A stretch of DNA of 6,869 bases from assembly GCA_018065375.1 (NCBI GenBank), contig JAGHTJ010000143.1:1-6869 (forward strand). Direction: 5' to 3'. This DNA comes from Candidatus Equinaster intestinalis (GTDB taxonomy: Bacteria; Bacillota_A; Clostridia; Oscillospirales; Acutalibacteraceae). Position numbers and translations under genes: made by a program. A model generated the notes under the pieces. It had not been told where the DNA came from. It did not search any database and saw only the letters and a list, made by a program, of their open reading frames with translations. This document shows, in pieces, positions 1 to 6,265 of the stretch (its first letter is position 1; each line of letters opens with the position of its first letter).

Positions 1-217
1 CCACTATTGCTATCGAAACGGCTGAAAACAGAAAAACCTCAATATACGTACCGACATTATTTAGCGCTGTGGCAATTTTTACAAGAAAAGCTATAACCAC
101 AGCTTCAATTATTATCAGCAGGACAAAACCACCGCTGGGTTTAGCCTGATTTCGATAATCCTGCTGAATTTTTTCTTTGGTTAAAATTTCTTTATGATTA
201 GCTTCGTCTTTGAACAT
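1..217 (-). CDS. Small membrane protein, N-terminal part (runs off left edge)
   Basis: An open frame on the minus strand starts with ATG at 217 and stays open to the window edge, giving 72 residues. The first 28 residues are charged and polar (MFKDEANHKE at the start, many Lys, Glu and Gln) and look cytoplasmic. Residues about 29-50 (GGFVLLIIIEAVVIAFLVKI) form a membrane helix, and residues about 57-72 begin a second one. A GGGGTG ribosome binding site lies a few bases upstream (around 223-229). A promoter, TTGCAA-17-TATAAT, lies about 75 bases upstream. It is transcribed divergently from the TIM-barrel pair. The family is not recognisable from this fragment. Frame, start signal and hydrophobicity together make it a real gene; the function is unknown. 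Confidence 0.75.
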   Translation of the reverse strand, partial: MFKDEANHKEILTKEKIQQDYRNQAKPSGGFVLLIIIEAVVIAFLVKIATALNNVGTYIEVFLFSAVSIAIV

Positions 218-289
218 AAAATCACCCCGCATTTATCGGTTAGAGTAGTTTGATTTTTTTAAAAACCGACCTGATTTCCCACCGGCAAC

Positions 290-318
290 ATTATACCACG
301 CTCCCCGAATAATTGCAA
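290..318 (-). promoter_or_regulatory. Promoter of the leftward membrane-protein gene
   Basis: On the minus strand, TTGCAA (313-318) is followed by a 17-base spacer and TATAAT (290-295). A TGG just upstream of the hexamer gives an extended -10 (TGGTATAAT). Transcription would start near 283, leaving a leader of about 65 bases before the ATG at 217. The -35 matches consensus at four of six positions; the -10 is perfect. Confidence 0.65.
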
Positions 319-362
319 GATTTTGCCCTGCTAACGGCGCCGGTGACGAAAGCTTATAATTC

Positions 363-391
363 TTGATACCAAAAGAAAAATATGGTATAAT
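363..391 (+). promoter_or_regulatory. Promoter of the TIM-barrel gene pair
   Basis: TTGATA (363-368), a 17-base spacer and TATAAT (386-391) are preceded by TG at 383-384, so this is an extended -10. Transcription would start near 398 and leave an untranslated leader of about 100 bases. The -10 block, TGGTATAAT, is the same as in the opposing promoter. Confidence 0.75.
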
Positions 392-421
392 TATTTTGTA
401 AATTTATATGTATCATCATCG

Positions 422-461
422 GAGCTTTTAAAATCAGCATAACAGCCGTGATTTTGAGCTC
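422..461 (+). promoter_or_regulatory. Stem-loop in the 5' leader of the TIM-barrel transcript
   Basis: GAGCT (422-426) pairs with AGCTC (457-461). After a small internal loop, AAAATCA (430-436) pairs with TGATTTT (449-455), with a 12-base loop between. No T run follows, so it is not an intrinsic terminator. It ends 25 bases before the ribosome binding site. It could affect mRNA stability or be a regulatory structure, but it matches no riboswitch class I recognise. Confidence 0.35.
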
Positions 462-485
462 TTTATCGGTAAAAAACATTATTGC

Positions 486-491
486 GAGGGA
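486..491 (+). promoter_or_regulatory. Ribosome binding site fixing the start at 497
   Basis: GAGGGA lies 5 bases before ATG 497. A TTG at 482 extends the frame by five codons, but this Shine-Dalgarno lies inside that extension, so ATG 497 is the likely start. The same arrangement (GAGG, then GAAAG, then ATG) precedes the downstream paralogue. Confidence 0.7.
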
Positions 492-496
492 AAGTT

Positions 497-1294
497 ATGG
501 AAAAAATCGGTTGCAAGGTGTATCCGGGCTTTAGGGGCACCGCCGAGCAAAACCTTGAGCTAATCAAGGCGGCGGGATTTGACACCACCTGTTTTTATTG
601 GGACGAAAACTGTGCAAAAAACGTTCAAAAAGCCTCTGCGTTAAAATTACATATTTCAGAACTTGATATGCCAAATGCCGAGAGCAACTCCATTTGGGAA
701 GAAGGAACTCCGGGAGATTTTTATACCGAAAAAATAAGACGCTGTATTACCGATGCCGCATTTTACGGAATACCCCGCATTGTATTATGCGCAACCGCAA
801 CCGCCTCTGCTCCGAAAACCTCCCCGATAGGACTTGTTCGGTTTGGCAAGCTTATTAAAGAAGCCGAAAAGCAGGGCGTAAAGCTATGCCTTAAAAATGC
901 AGAATTCCTTCGCCATATCAGCCTGCTTTTTTCGATGTTCCCAAGCGAAAATTTAGGTCTATGCTATGATTTCGGCCACGAGGATTGCCTCACACCGGGA
1001 ATCAAATATCTGCCGCTTTTCGGTCAAAGAGTTTTTTGTGCACGTATTCACGACAATTACGGTTTTCCGGAAGACAAAACGGTGGATAAAAAATACGATT
1101 TACACCGCATTCCTTTTGACGGAGCTTTACCCCTTACGGAAAAATACAAGGCTCTCACACAATGCGGTTTTGAAGCTCCGCTTATGCTGGACGTTTTTGA
1201 CCGTGACGGTTTTTACAAGGATTTGAGCGCAGAGGAATTTTACCGCCGTGCTTTTACTGCGGCAAAAAGATTGCTCGAAACACAAGAAAAATGA
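497..1294 (+). CDS. TIM-barrel sugar isomerase/epimerase-like protein, diverged active site
   Basis: This 265-residue protein belongs to the AP_endonuc_2/xylose-isomerase-like TIM-barrel superfamily (COG1082 type), whose members bind a divalent metal and isomerise or epimerise sugars, inositols or keto acids. Typical barrel segments are visible: IKAAGFD near 23-29, LCYDFGHED near 155-163 and IHDNYGF near 184-190. Asp158, His161, His185 and His203 are kept. Other positions that carry catalytic or metal residues in the downstream paralogue are changed: Asp57 for His, Cys98 for His, Lys133 for the metal Glu, and Asp232 for the final Glu. The fold is probably intact, but the usual chemistry may be lost or altered. 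It is the first gene of a two-gene operon, 11 bases before its paralogue. It may be a pseudoenzyme partner or have a new substrate. The family assignment is firm; the activity is uncertain. Confidence 0.88.
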   Translation: MEKIGCKVYPGFRGTAEQNLELIKAAGFDTTCFYWDENCAKNVQKASALKLHISELDMPNAESNSIWEEGTPGDFYTEKIRRCITDAAFYGIPRIVLCATATASAPKTSPIGLVRFGKLIKEAEKQGVKLCLKNAEFLRHISLLFSMFPSENLGLCYDFGHEDCLTPGIKYLPLFGQRVFCARIHDNYGFPEDKTVDKKYDLHRIPFDGALPLTEKYKALTQCGFEAPLMLDVFDRDGFYKDLSAEEFYRRAFTAAKRLLETQEK

Positions 1295-1296
1295 GG
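1293..1296 (+). promoter_or_regulatory. Ribosome binding site fixing the start at 1306
   Basis: GAGG overlaps the TGA stop of the upstream gene and lies 9 bases before ATG 1306. The frame also has an ATG at 1291 that overlaps the previous stop as ATGA, but this Shine-Dalgarno would then lie inside the coding sequence. The layout copies that of the upstream paralogue, as expected if the start region was duplicated with the gene. Confidence 0.6.
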
Positions 1297-1305
1297 CGAA
1301 AGATT

Positions 1306-2112
1306 ATGAAAAACAAATTAGGTATTTCGCTTCCGGGCGGATTTTCCGAGTCTGCCGAAGAAAGAATTTCGGCAATGAAAGCGGCGGGATTTGAAGCATC
1401 ATTTTTCAAATGGAGCGAACACACAGACGCCTATGCTCTTACGCGTATTTTTGATAAAAACAATATTGTGGTTGACAGTCTGCACGCGCCTTTTGATGGT
1501 ATTAACTGCATCTGGCGCGGCGAGCCGAAAGGTGATGATTATATCGTCCGTCTTTCAAAATGTATTGACGATGCCTCCGCTTTGCATATTCCCCATATCG
1601 TGATACACCCCGTTTGCGGAGATTCGGTTCCGAAAAGTTCTCTAATCGGTATACAGCGATTTAGAAAGCTGATTGATTATTCCCTCGAAAAGGGTGTTAA
1701 GATTTGCTTTGAAAACGTAGAATTTTCCGAAATGTTAGGCGTAGTTATGCATGAGTTCGGAAACGATGTCGGCTTTTGCTACGACACCGGTCACGAAGCG
1801 ACCAACGACCCCGGCACCCGCTTTCTTAAGCTCTACGGCGACAGACTCACCTGCACCCATATCCACGATAATTACGGAATAAGCTATGCCGTTACGCCGA
1901 TTTATCACGGCGACTGCCACATGATTCCGCTGGACGCCGCGATTGATTTTAAGGGGGTTATGCGCGGAATACGGGAGACAAACTACAAGGGCGTACTTAT
2001 GCTTGAATCCGGCCGCCACGGTATCCTCGGCACATATAAGGATTATACATTGGAAGAATTTTTAGAGAGAGCATATTCCGCGCTTTGCGAAATTGCATCT
2101 TACGATTTTTAA
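1306..2112 (+). CDS. Sugar phosphate isomerase/epimerase family protein (TIM barrel)
   Basis: This 268-residue protein belongs to the xylose-isomerase-like TIM-barrel superfamily (AP_endonuc_2, IolE/IolI-like). The expected active-site pattern is complete: His60 in SLHAPFD, His101 in VIHP, Glu136 in CFENVEF, Asp160 and His163 in CYDTGHE, His185 and His187 in THIHDNYG, His205 in DCHMIP, and Glu234 in LMLES. Glu, Asp, His and Glu at these positions are the usual ligands for one divalent metal. It should be a cytoplasmic metal-dependent isomerase or epimerase of a small sugar or polyol; the substrate cannot be read from sequence. It is a tandem paralogue of the gene just upstream (by eye about a third of residues identical, with matching block order). 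It is co-transcribed with that gene and followed after about 40 bases by a strong terminator. Confidence 0.9.
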   Translation: MKNKLGISLPGGFSESAEERISAMKAAGFEASFFKWSEHTDAYALTRIFDKNNIVVDSLHAPFDGINCIWRGEPKGDDYIVRLSKCIDDASALHIPHIVIHPVCGDSVPKSSLIGIQRFRKLIDYSLEKGVKICFENVEFSEMLGVVMHEFGNDVGFCYDTGHEATNDPGTRFLKLYGDRLTCTHIHDNYGISYAVTPIYHGDCHMIPLDAAIDFKGVMRGIRETNYKGVLMLESGRHGILGTYKDYTLEEFLERAYSALCEIASYDF

Positions 2113-2150
2113 AAAGTCGAACCGCCACATAATGAAAAGCGGTTTTACAA

Positions 2151-2184
2151 AAAAACAATCGGAGCGTTGGCTCCGATTGTTTTT
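2151..2184. terminator. Bidirectional intrinsic terminator between convergent operons
   Basis: A perfect 15-base inverted repeat (arms 2151-2165 and 2170-2184) surrounds a GTTG loop. The GC-rich core is CGGAGC/GCTCCG, with an A run on the left and a T run on the right, so it works on both strands. It ends the TIM-barrel pair (stop 2112) and the leftward ATP-grasp operon (stop 2207). Confidence 0.92.
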
Positions 2185-2206
2185 ATTACTTTTACATTGT
2201 CTTTCA

Positions 2207-3397
2207 TTATTTCAATATGGGGTAAATATATTTATCAAGCATCAATAATGTTTCAAGCTGTTCCTTTCTCGTAGGATATTCAAGATACACTTTACCGAGC
2301 GAATTTGAACTGTTAGATGTTTTTGAAACGGTTTTTCCTATTTCTCCCCATATTTTTGTATCATAAACGTATTTTTTGATTTCATCTGCTATATATACCC
2401 CGGAGAATATTCCGTCTTCCCAAGGAAACAGCTCAAATGATGTTACAAAGTTTTCCTTGAATTCCGATACACATATTTCATCAAAATATGTATCGTCTCC
2501 CACAGATGTTGATATAAGCATATAATACACATCTATACCGCAATATCTTTTGATAACCTCCGGAACGGTCGCTCCCGCCATACGTGCATTGATTTCCACA
2601 ATAAACACTTCTCCTTTTTCGGTGAAAAGCGCTTCAATATTATACATTCCGTGGCGAATTCCGGATTTTTCAATGATTTTTGATACCGCTGACTCAAACT
2701 TTGCTTTTTGCTCTACGCTTACATCAGCCGGAAACATACCTCCTCTTGGCTGCATCGGTTTTTCGGGAGCACAGATATTGGTTTCATATCCGATATACAG
2801 TATTTTTCCTTCATGCACGAAAATATCGCATTCAAGATTTGTAAGTCCGCGCGAAACATAACCCTCAATCATTACCTCTTGATTGCGGGAAAAGTTACGA
2901 CAGGTTTCATAATTATTAAGGATTTCATCTCTGCTAAAAGCATCAAATCTTTTAACTCCCCTGCTTCCCGCGCTTTCGCAGGGTTTCATTATCAGAGGAT
3001 ATGAAAATTTTTTGATTTTTTCGAAAATATCGTCATTTGATTTCAAAAGTTCAAAATCCGGGCAATACACTCCGCATTCTTTTTGAAGCATACGAAAACG
3101 GTATTTATTCTGCAATTTATCCACCGAATCAACAGAATTTCCCATAAGCCCCATTTTTTCCGAAACATAGGCAGTTGCCTTCATATAATCGTCTCTGTTT
3201 GATGCTATTCCGTCAATCTTTTCTTTTTGGGCAATTTTTAATATTTTTTCAAATTCCGTGGGATTTGCTTCGTATACAATATCGGCATCAGTTGTATCTT
3301 TGCCGCAGCCGAGAGGAACGCAAGCTATTACATAAAATCCGTGTAAAAGAGCGTTTGCCCTCATTCTCTGATTTGGAGGGCTTCCGCCCAAAATCAT
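2207..3397 (-). CDS. ATP-grasp ligase, second copy in operon
   Basis: This 396-residue ATP-grasp protein has the carbamoyl-phosphate-synthase/biotin-carboxylase-like layout. Such enzymes activate a carboxylate as acyl phosphate and join it to an amine or other nucleophile. Residues 1-90 form a pre-ATP-grasp domain starting MILGGS. KYRFRMLQKECGV (98-110) opens the ATP-binding part. IMKP holds Lys138, followed by the glycine-rich loop AGSRG (143-147). The hinge/adenine region includes Glu178 and Glu189. YNIEALF (Glu255) and VEINAR (Glu268, Asn270, Arg272) supply the Mg-ATP ligands. The substrate is not identifiable. The chosen ATG at 3397 overlaps the upstream stop as TAATG and has GGAAG (3405-3409) 7 bases before it. 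An in-frame ATG at 3421 would put MCDFGRRI in front of the first strand and is less likely. It is paralogous to the preceding gene and translationally coupled to it. Confidence 0.88.
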   Translation of the reverse strand: MILGGSPPNQRMRANALLHGFYVIACVPLGCGKDTTDADIVYEANPTEFEKILKIAQKEKIDGIASNRDDYMKATAYVSEKMGLMGNSVDSVDKLQNKYRFRMLQKECGVYCPDFELLKSNDDIFEKIKKFSYPLIMKPCESAGSRGVKRFDAFSRDEILNNYETCRNFSRNQEVMIEGYVSRGLTNLECDIFVHEGKILYIGYETNICAPEKPMQPRGGMFPADVSVEQKAKFESAVSKIIEKSGIRHGMYNIEALFTEKGEVFIVEINARMAGATVPEVIKRYCGIDVYYMLISTSVGDDTYFDEICVSEFKENFVTSFELFPWEDGIFSGVYIADEIKKYVYDTKIWGEIGKTVSKTSNSSNSLGKVYLEYPTRKEQLETLLMLDKYIYPILK

Positions 3398-4617
3398 TAT
3401 TCTTCTTCCAAAATCACACATATATTTTTATAAAGCCCCCTCATATATTCATCTCTTTCAGCTTCGCTGTCAAATTTAAAATGATATATTGATACCACAT
3501 CAATAGCCGCCTGTTTTTTTCTTATTCTTACTCCCTTTTCCTTTACCGGGAAAACGCTGATAAGATGTTCTTTGTATTTATCCGATAACCAAACGTCCTT
3601 ATATATTCCGTCCTTTTCGGAAAACAGCGTGCAGGTAAGAATAGGCGTTTGTCTTCTCTCAAAATGCTTAAGCTCTTCAAAATAGCTCATATCGTCAAGC
3701 GCAGTAGTTACGAGAAGCTTTGTAAGGTCAACACCCGTGCTTTCCATAATTTCCTGCGGGTTGTATTGTCCCGCCTGCCGGGGATTTATTTCAACGATGA
3801 AATAATCACCATTCTCGGTAAAATAGCTCTCAAAGTTATAAACTCCCAGTGTGCACCCTGCATTTTTCAAAACATCAGATACTGTTTTCTTTACGATTTT
3901 TAACTGCTCTTCGGGAAGATGTATGGGCATTATATCTCCTGACGGCACAAGCGGATTATCTTCGGTTCGCCAACAATATCTCAAACCGTCCCAAAGTATT
4001 TCATCGCCTAATACGAATACATCGCCCTCGAGAACATTCAAATCTACACATTTTACAAATTCCTCTGCACAGACAAGTTTATTCACCGATTCTGCCACTG
4101 CTCTGTCAAAGGCATCTGATATTGCTTTTTCATCGTACTGCTCAACAATACTCTGACCCCTTGAAGCCGAGCTTCTATCGGGCTTTATTATTATGGGGAA
4201 ATTAAAATTTTCAAGTCCTTTTACAAAATCCTCTTTCTTTCCCGAATATAAAAATTCCGGATAAAATGCGCCCGATTCTTTTTGAAGCTGACGAAATTTT
4301 CCCTTGCAGAATAACTTTTCAATACTTGCGGGGCTGATACCCGGCAGTTTCAGCGCTTGAGCAACCTTCATTACGCTCAACATAGCTTTATCGAAAGCAC
4401 TTACTACACCATCAATTTTTTCTTTTTTTCCGAGTTCGATAAGATATTCCGCATCATTCAAATCATGAACATAATATACATCAGCCGCCTTTTCGGTTGG
4501 TTCATCATAAATACCGCCAATAACAACGGTACGAATATCAAGTTCTTTTGCCGTTTCTACTATTGCATTGATTCTTTCATCGAACATATTTCCGATGACC
4601 ATTAATGTTTTTTTCAT
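3397..4617 (-). CDS. ATP-grasp ligase, first copy in operon
   Basis: This 406-residue ATP-grasp ligase has the same architecture as the gene downstream of it. The N-terminal pre-ATP-grasp domain begins MKKTLMVIGN. KGKFRQLQKESGAFYPEF (105-122) leads into IIIKP with Lys145, then the nucleotide loop SSASRG (149-154). AEEF (Glu185, Glu186) marks the hinge. NFES (Glu263) and VEINPR (Glu276, Asn278, Arg280) supply the metal ligands, so it should be active. It probably ligates a carboxylate to an amine, but the substrate is unknown. Start choice is the weak point: no strong Shine-Dalgarno precedes ATG 4617 (only GATGG nearby), and the frame extends to ATG 4671 inside the acetyltransferase gene. The short start gives the family's usual strand-glycine N-terminus. 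It follows the GNAT gene by 29 bases and ends in a TAATG junction with the next ligase. Confidence 0.86.
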   Translation of the reverse strand: MKKTLMVIGNMFDERINAIVETAKELDIRTVVIGGIYDEPTEKAADVYYVHDLNDAEYLIELGKKEKIDGVVSAFDKAMLSVMKVAQALKLPGISPASIEKLFCKGKFRQLQKESGAFYPEFLYSGKKEDFVKGLENFNFPIIIKPDRSSASRGQSIVEQYDEKAISDAFDRAVAESVNKLVCAEEFVKCVDLNVLEGDVFVLGDEILWDGLRYCWRTEDNPLVPSGDIMPIHLPEEQLKIVKKTVSDVLKNAGCTLGVYNFESYFTENGDYFIVEINPRQAGQYNPQEIMESTGVDLTKLLVTTALDDMSYFEELKHFERRQTPILTCTLFSEKDGIYKDVWLSDKYKEHLISVFPVKEKGVRIRKKQAAIDVVSIYHFKFDSEAERDEYMRGLYKNICVILEEE

Positions 4618-4646
4618 ATATAACCATCGCTTTCTTTTTAATGAGT

Positions 4647-5267
4647 TTATAATCTGCATATCATATACCATACATATCTTTCGGCATTTTCTCCTAAAGA
4701 CATATCAGTTTCCCATGATATTTCACCGTTTTTTTCTAATTTGCGCATCGGAAAAAGTGTATCCCTCACAAAGCCGTGACTTTCAGAATATTTCAACGAT
4801 CTCTCATTATCGGAAGAAACCCATGCTTTTGCAGTTTCTGCTGACAGTTCATTTTTAAGAATATCCTTCATTTTTTCAATGGCTTGTCCCATAATTCCCG
4901 GGCAGACACCTTTTACCCCTCGCATTGCCGAATCAATCGAAGCAATATTTCGGGAAAAATCAAAATTTGATATTCCGATATGACCTATATTGTTAAAGCT
5001 ATTATCCTGAATGAAGAACAGGATCCTCAATTCATCTTCAATCAGCGCATTTTTTGCCCAATTATATGTACGCTCATAGCTTATCGGAAATCTGCTGGAG
5101 GAATACTGCGGATTTTCGATTCTCCATTTGTTCATAAGATTTATGCAATCCGGATTGTCATTCAGAAATTTATTTCCGAAGGGCACAAGAATTCCGCCAT
5201 TCAGCTTGATTGTTTTTCCATCGTTTTTCAGAGAATAAATATAATCAATACAGTTCTTTTCGTTCAT
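4647..5267 (-). CDS. GNAT-family N-acetyltransferase
   Basis: This 206-residue protein of the GCN5-related N-acetyltransferase fold (RimJ/RimL-like) would move an acetyl group from acetyl-CoA to an amine. IGHIGISNFDF (94-104) and ASIDSAM (109-115) are the central strands. RGVKGVCPGIM (116-126) sits where the acetyl-CoA pyrophosphate loop is expected, followed by the helix GQAIEKMKDIL. DNERSLKYSESHGF (153-166) is the usual N-x-x-(A/S)-x-x-x-(Y)-x-x-x-GF segment near the C-terminus. The start at 5267 is supported by AAGGAG (5276-5281) at 8-base spacing. It is the first gene of the leftward operon with two ATP-grasp ligases, under a perfect consensus promoter. The substrate may be the ligase product, a sugar amine or a peptide N-terminus; nothing in the sequence decides this. 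Confidence 0.88.
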   Translation of the reverse strand: MNEKNCIDYIYSLKNDGKTIKLNGGILVPFGNKFLNDNPDCINLMNKWRIENPQYSSSRFPISYERTYNWAKNALIEDELRILFFIQDNSFNNIGHIGISNFDFSRNIASIDSAMRGVKGVCPGIMGQAIEKMKDILKNELSAETAKAWVSSDNERSLKYSESHGFVRDTLFPMRKLEKNGEISWETDMSLGENAERYVWYMICRL

Positions 5268-5323
5268 GCGCTTTGCTCCTTCGCAAGTCTTATACCTATC
5301 GAAACTTATACTGCTATGTGCTG

Positions 5324-5352
5324 ATTATATATTAGTCTGCGAAAAATGTCAA
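5324..5352 (-). promoter_or_regulatory. Consensus promoter of the GNAT/ATP-grasp operon
   Basis: On the minus strand, a perfect TTGACA (5347-5352), exactly 17 bases of spacer and a perfect TATAAT (5324-5329) are present. Transcription would begin near 5317, about 50 bases before ATG 5267. The exact match suggests strong expression from the main vegetative sigma factor; no operator palindrome was seen over it. Confidence 0.9.
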
Positions 5353-5572
5353 TAAAAGATAAATCATTGTTTTTTATGTAAAATAATGACGATAAATGAA
5401 CAGAAAAAACGGACCTGCAAAGTGGACTTAACTGCAAATAACGACAAGCATAAAAAATGCCTTAAAGCCTTGATTTTATGGGAGAAATATGCTACATTTA
5501 CCTTATAATATATATAAGCAGAAAAAACTACGCACATTTTTGAAGATTTTTTTAAAAATTTTTAAAAAGCTG

Positions 5573-5616
5573 TAGCCATTTTGCAAATTTGTTCGTATAA
5601 ATAGATGAAAAGTGAG
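5573..5616 (+). promoter_or_regulatory. Possible promoter block in repeat copy A
   Basis: This stretch is conserved (one base change) at 5871-5914 in front of peptide 2. It contains TATAAA (5596-5601), but the sequence 17 bases upstream (TAGCCA) is a poor -35. Copy C, which follows another gene directly on the minus strand, lacks the block, as expected if it is the promoter part. The evidence is positional only. Confidence 0.3.
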
Positions 5617-5695
5617 TTTTCAGTTTTCAGTTTTCAGTAGGGGACGCTGCCCGCATCGTCCCGTATTTAAAAAAATCAAAAATTATGAAAAGGAG
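5573..5695 (+). repeat. Repeat cassette copy A (upstream of peptide 1)
   Basis: This block is nearly identical to 5871-6000. It has a 5' part from TAGCCATTTTGC to GTGAG, three perfect TTTTCAG heptamers (5617-5637), a TAGGGGACG hairpin with arms 5641-5649 and 5654-5662, an A-rich spacer, and AAAAGGAG, the ribosome binding site of the next gene. The hairpin has one C/T mismatch. Copy C at the right end shares only the heptamer-to-ribosome-site part. Confidence 0.88.
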
Positions 5696-5703
5696 AAGCC
5701 ACA

Positions 5704-5862
5704 ATGAAAGCAAAAGAAGAATCAAATTCCCTGAAAGATGAACTTGAAGCCTTGAACAAGAAACCGGAAGAGTTGACCGAAGAAGAACTAAAACAGATTG
5801 TAGGCGGCACAACATATTTAAGAAACGGTAAGGGTAAATTGATAAATATGAAGGGATTTTAG
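5704..5862 (+). CDS. Double-glycine leader peptide 1
   Basis: This 52-residue peptide was found by reading the frame after AAAAGGAG (8-base spacing to ATG 5704). The leader (residues 1-35) is acidic and helical, ending EELTEEELKQIVGG, the classic double-glycine signal cut by C39 peptidases of peptide-exporting ABC transporters. The core TTYLRNGKGKLINMKGF (36-52) is short and basic, with no Cys, so it is neither a lantibiotic nor a disulfide bacteriocin. It could be an unmodified bacteriocin, a signal peptide or a RiPP precursor. It sits behind repeat copy A and is followed 8 bases later by copy B and peptide 2. No immunity gene, transporter or clearly dedicated modifying enzyme is next to it, so the product's role is unknown. 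The leader motif makes it a convincing gene despite its size. Confidence 0.8.
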   Translation: MKAKEESNSLKDELEALNKKPEELTEEELKQIVGGTTYLRNGKGKLINMKGF

Positions 5863-5870
5863 CAAATAAT

Positions 5871-6000
5871 TAGCCATTTTGCGAATTTGTTCGTATAAAT
5901 AGATGAAAAGTGAGTTTTCAGTTTTCTGATTTCAGTTTTCAGTAGGGGGCGATGCCCGCATCGTCCCGAATTTAAAAAAATCAAAAAATACAAAAAGGAG
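5871..6000 (+). repeat. Repeat cassette copy B (upstream of peptide 2)
   Basis: This is a direct repeat of copy A, about 7 bases longer because the heptamer run carries an additional imperfect unit (5915-5942). The hairpin arms are 5946-5954 and 5959-5967, fully paired if one G-T pair is allowed. It starts 8 bases after the stop of peptide 1 and ends in AAAAAGGAG, the ribosome binding site of peptide 2. Confidence 0.88.
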
Positions 6001-6009
6001 AAAAACAAA

Positions 6010-6234
6010 ATGAAAAACACCGAACATAAACTTAAAAAACTTTTTGATTTTCAAAAATTCAATAAAAACCCCAAGCTTAACCATTTAATAGAGGAAACCG
6101 AATCCGGGGGTGTAGAGCTTACCGATGAAGAGTTAGCCCTTGTTAATGCGGCCGGTGAAACAAGACACGGCAGGATTGAGGCCGATTCAGGTCCCGGCCA
6201 AGCCGGTATCGGTACCGGTAATACTATGCCGTAA
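6010..6234 (+). CDS. Leader peptide 2 (FDFQKF-type leader, AAG cleavage motif)
   Basis: This 74-residue peptide starts at ATG 6010, 9 bases after AGGAG. The leader is longer than in the other three: a basic helix with LFDFQKFNKNPKLNHLIEE (11-29), then GVELTDEELALVNAAG (34-49). From memory, similar FDFQ-F-N-L plus EL-D-EL-V-AAG leaders occur in small Firmicutes RiPP-type peptides; this is not verified. The core would be residues 50-74: a charged start (ETRHGRIEADSG) and a Gly-rich end (GQAGIGTGNTMP), without Cys. Ala48-Gly49 replaces Gly-Gly; an earlier Gly33-Gly34 is an alternative cut site. It lies in tandem with peptide 1 and ends before a bidirectional terminator. The function is unknown. 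Confidence 0.8.
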   Translation: MKNTEHKLKKLFDFQKFNKNPKLNHLIEETESGGVELTDEELALVNAAGETRHGRIEADSGPGQAGIGTGNTMP

Positions 6235-6265
6235 AAAATACAGTGTTTTAAACTAAAAAAAGAAA

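Larger units (their letters stand above)
218..496. other. Divergent intergenic region with two promoters
   Basis: This gene-free stretch separates the leftward membrane-protein gene from the rightward TIM-barrel pair. It holds one extended -10 promoter for each direction and a 7-base inverted repeat, CACCGGC (280-286) with GCCGGTG (339-345). The left arm lies at the expected start site of the minus promoter and the right arm lies just upstream of the plus -35. A hairpin occupies the leader of the plus transcript. No other gene was found here. Confidence 0.5.
5268..5703. other. Intergenic region between the ligase operon and the peptide genes
   Basis: The left end carries the leader and promoter of the GNAT/ATP-grasp operon. 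The right end (5573-5695) is repeat copy A. Between them, about 5353-5572, the sequence is very A/T-rich, with runs such as TTTTTTAAAAATTTTTAAAAA around 5548-5568. A TATAAT at 5504-5509 points to the peptide genes but has no convincing -35. No ORF with a ribosome binding site and no structured RNA was recognised here. Confidence 0.5.

Noticed and set aside
408..431. Seven-codon upstream frame MYHHRSF in the isomerase leader
   Set aside because: No ribosome binding site, about 10 bases from the expected transcript start, and no attenuator; two His codons are too few to argue for translation control.
482..496. TTG start giving five more residues on the first TIM-barrel protein
   Set aside because: The GAGGGA ribosome binding site lies inside these five codons and points to ATG 497.
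1291..1305. ATG at 1291 overlapping the previous stop (ATGA)
   Set aside because: GAGG at 1293-1296 would lie within the gene; ATG 1306 matches the start layout of the upstream paralogue.
3398..3421. Eight-residue N-terminal extension (MCDFGRRI) of the second ATP-grasp
   Set aside because: ATG 3397 has GGAAG at a good distance and starts directly with the MILGGS strand; the extension overlaps the coding end of the previous gene.
4618..4671. 18-residue N-terminal extension of the first ATP-grasp
   Set aside because: It overlaps the acetyltransferase 3' end and adds a basic segment not expected before the first strand. It is not excluded, since neither start has a strong ribosome site.
5504..5509. 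TATAAT as promoter of peptide 1
   Set aside because: Perfect -10 but GGAGAA at the -35 distance and no TG extension; A/T-rich sequence gives such hexamers by chance.
5641..5662. Repeat hairpin as a transcription terminator
   Set aside because: No T run follows on either strand; it precedes ribosome sites.
5617..5942. CRISPR-like array from the TTTTCAG units
   Set aside because: Units are 7 bases and contiguous, without spacers.
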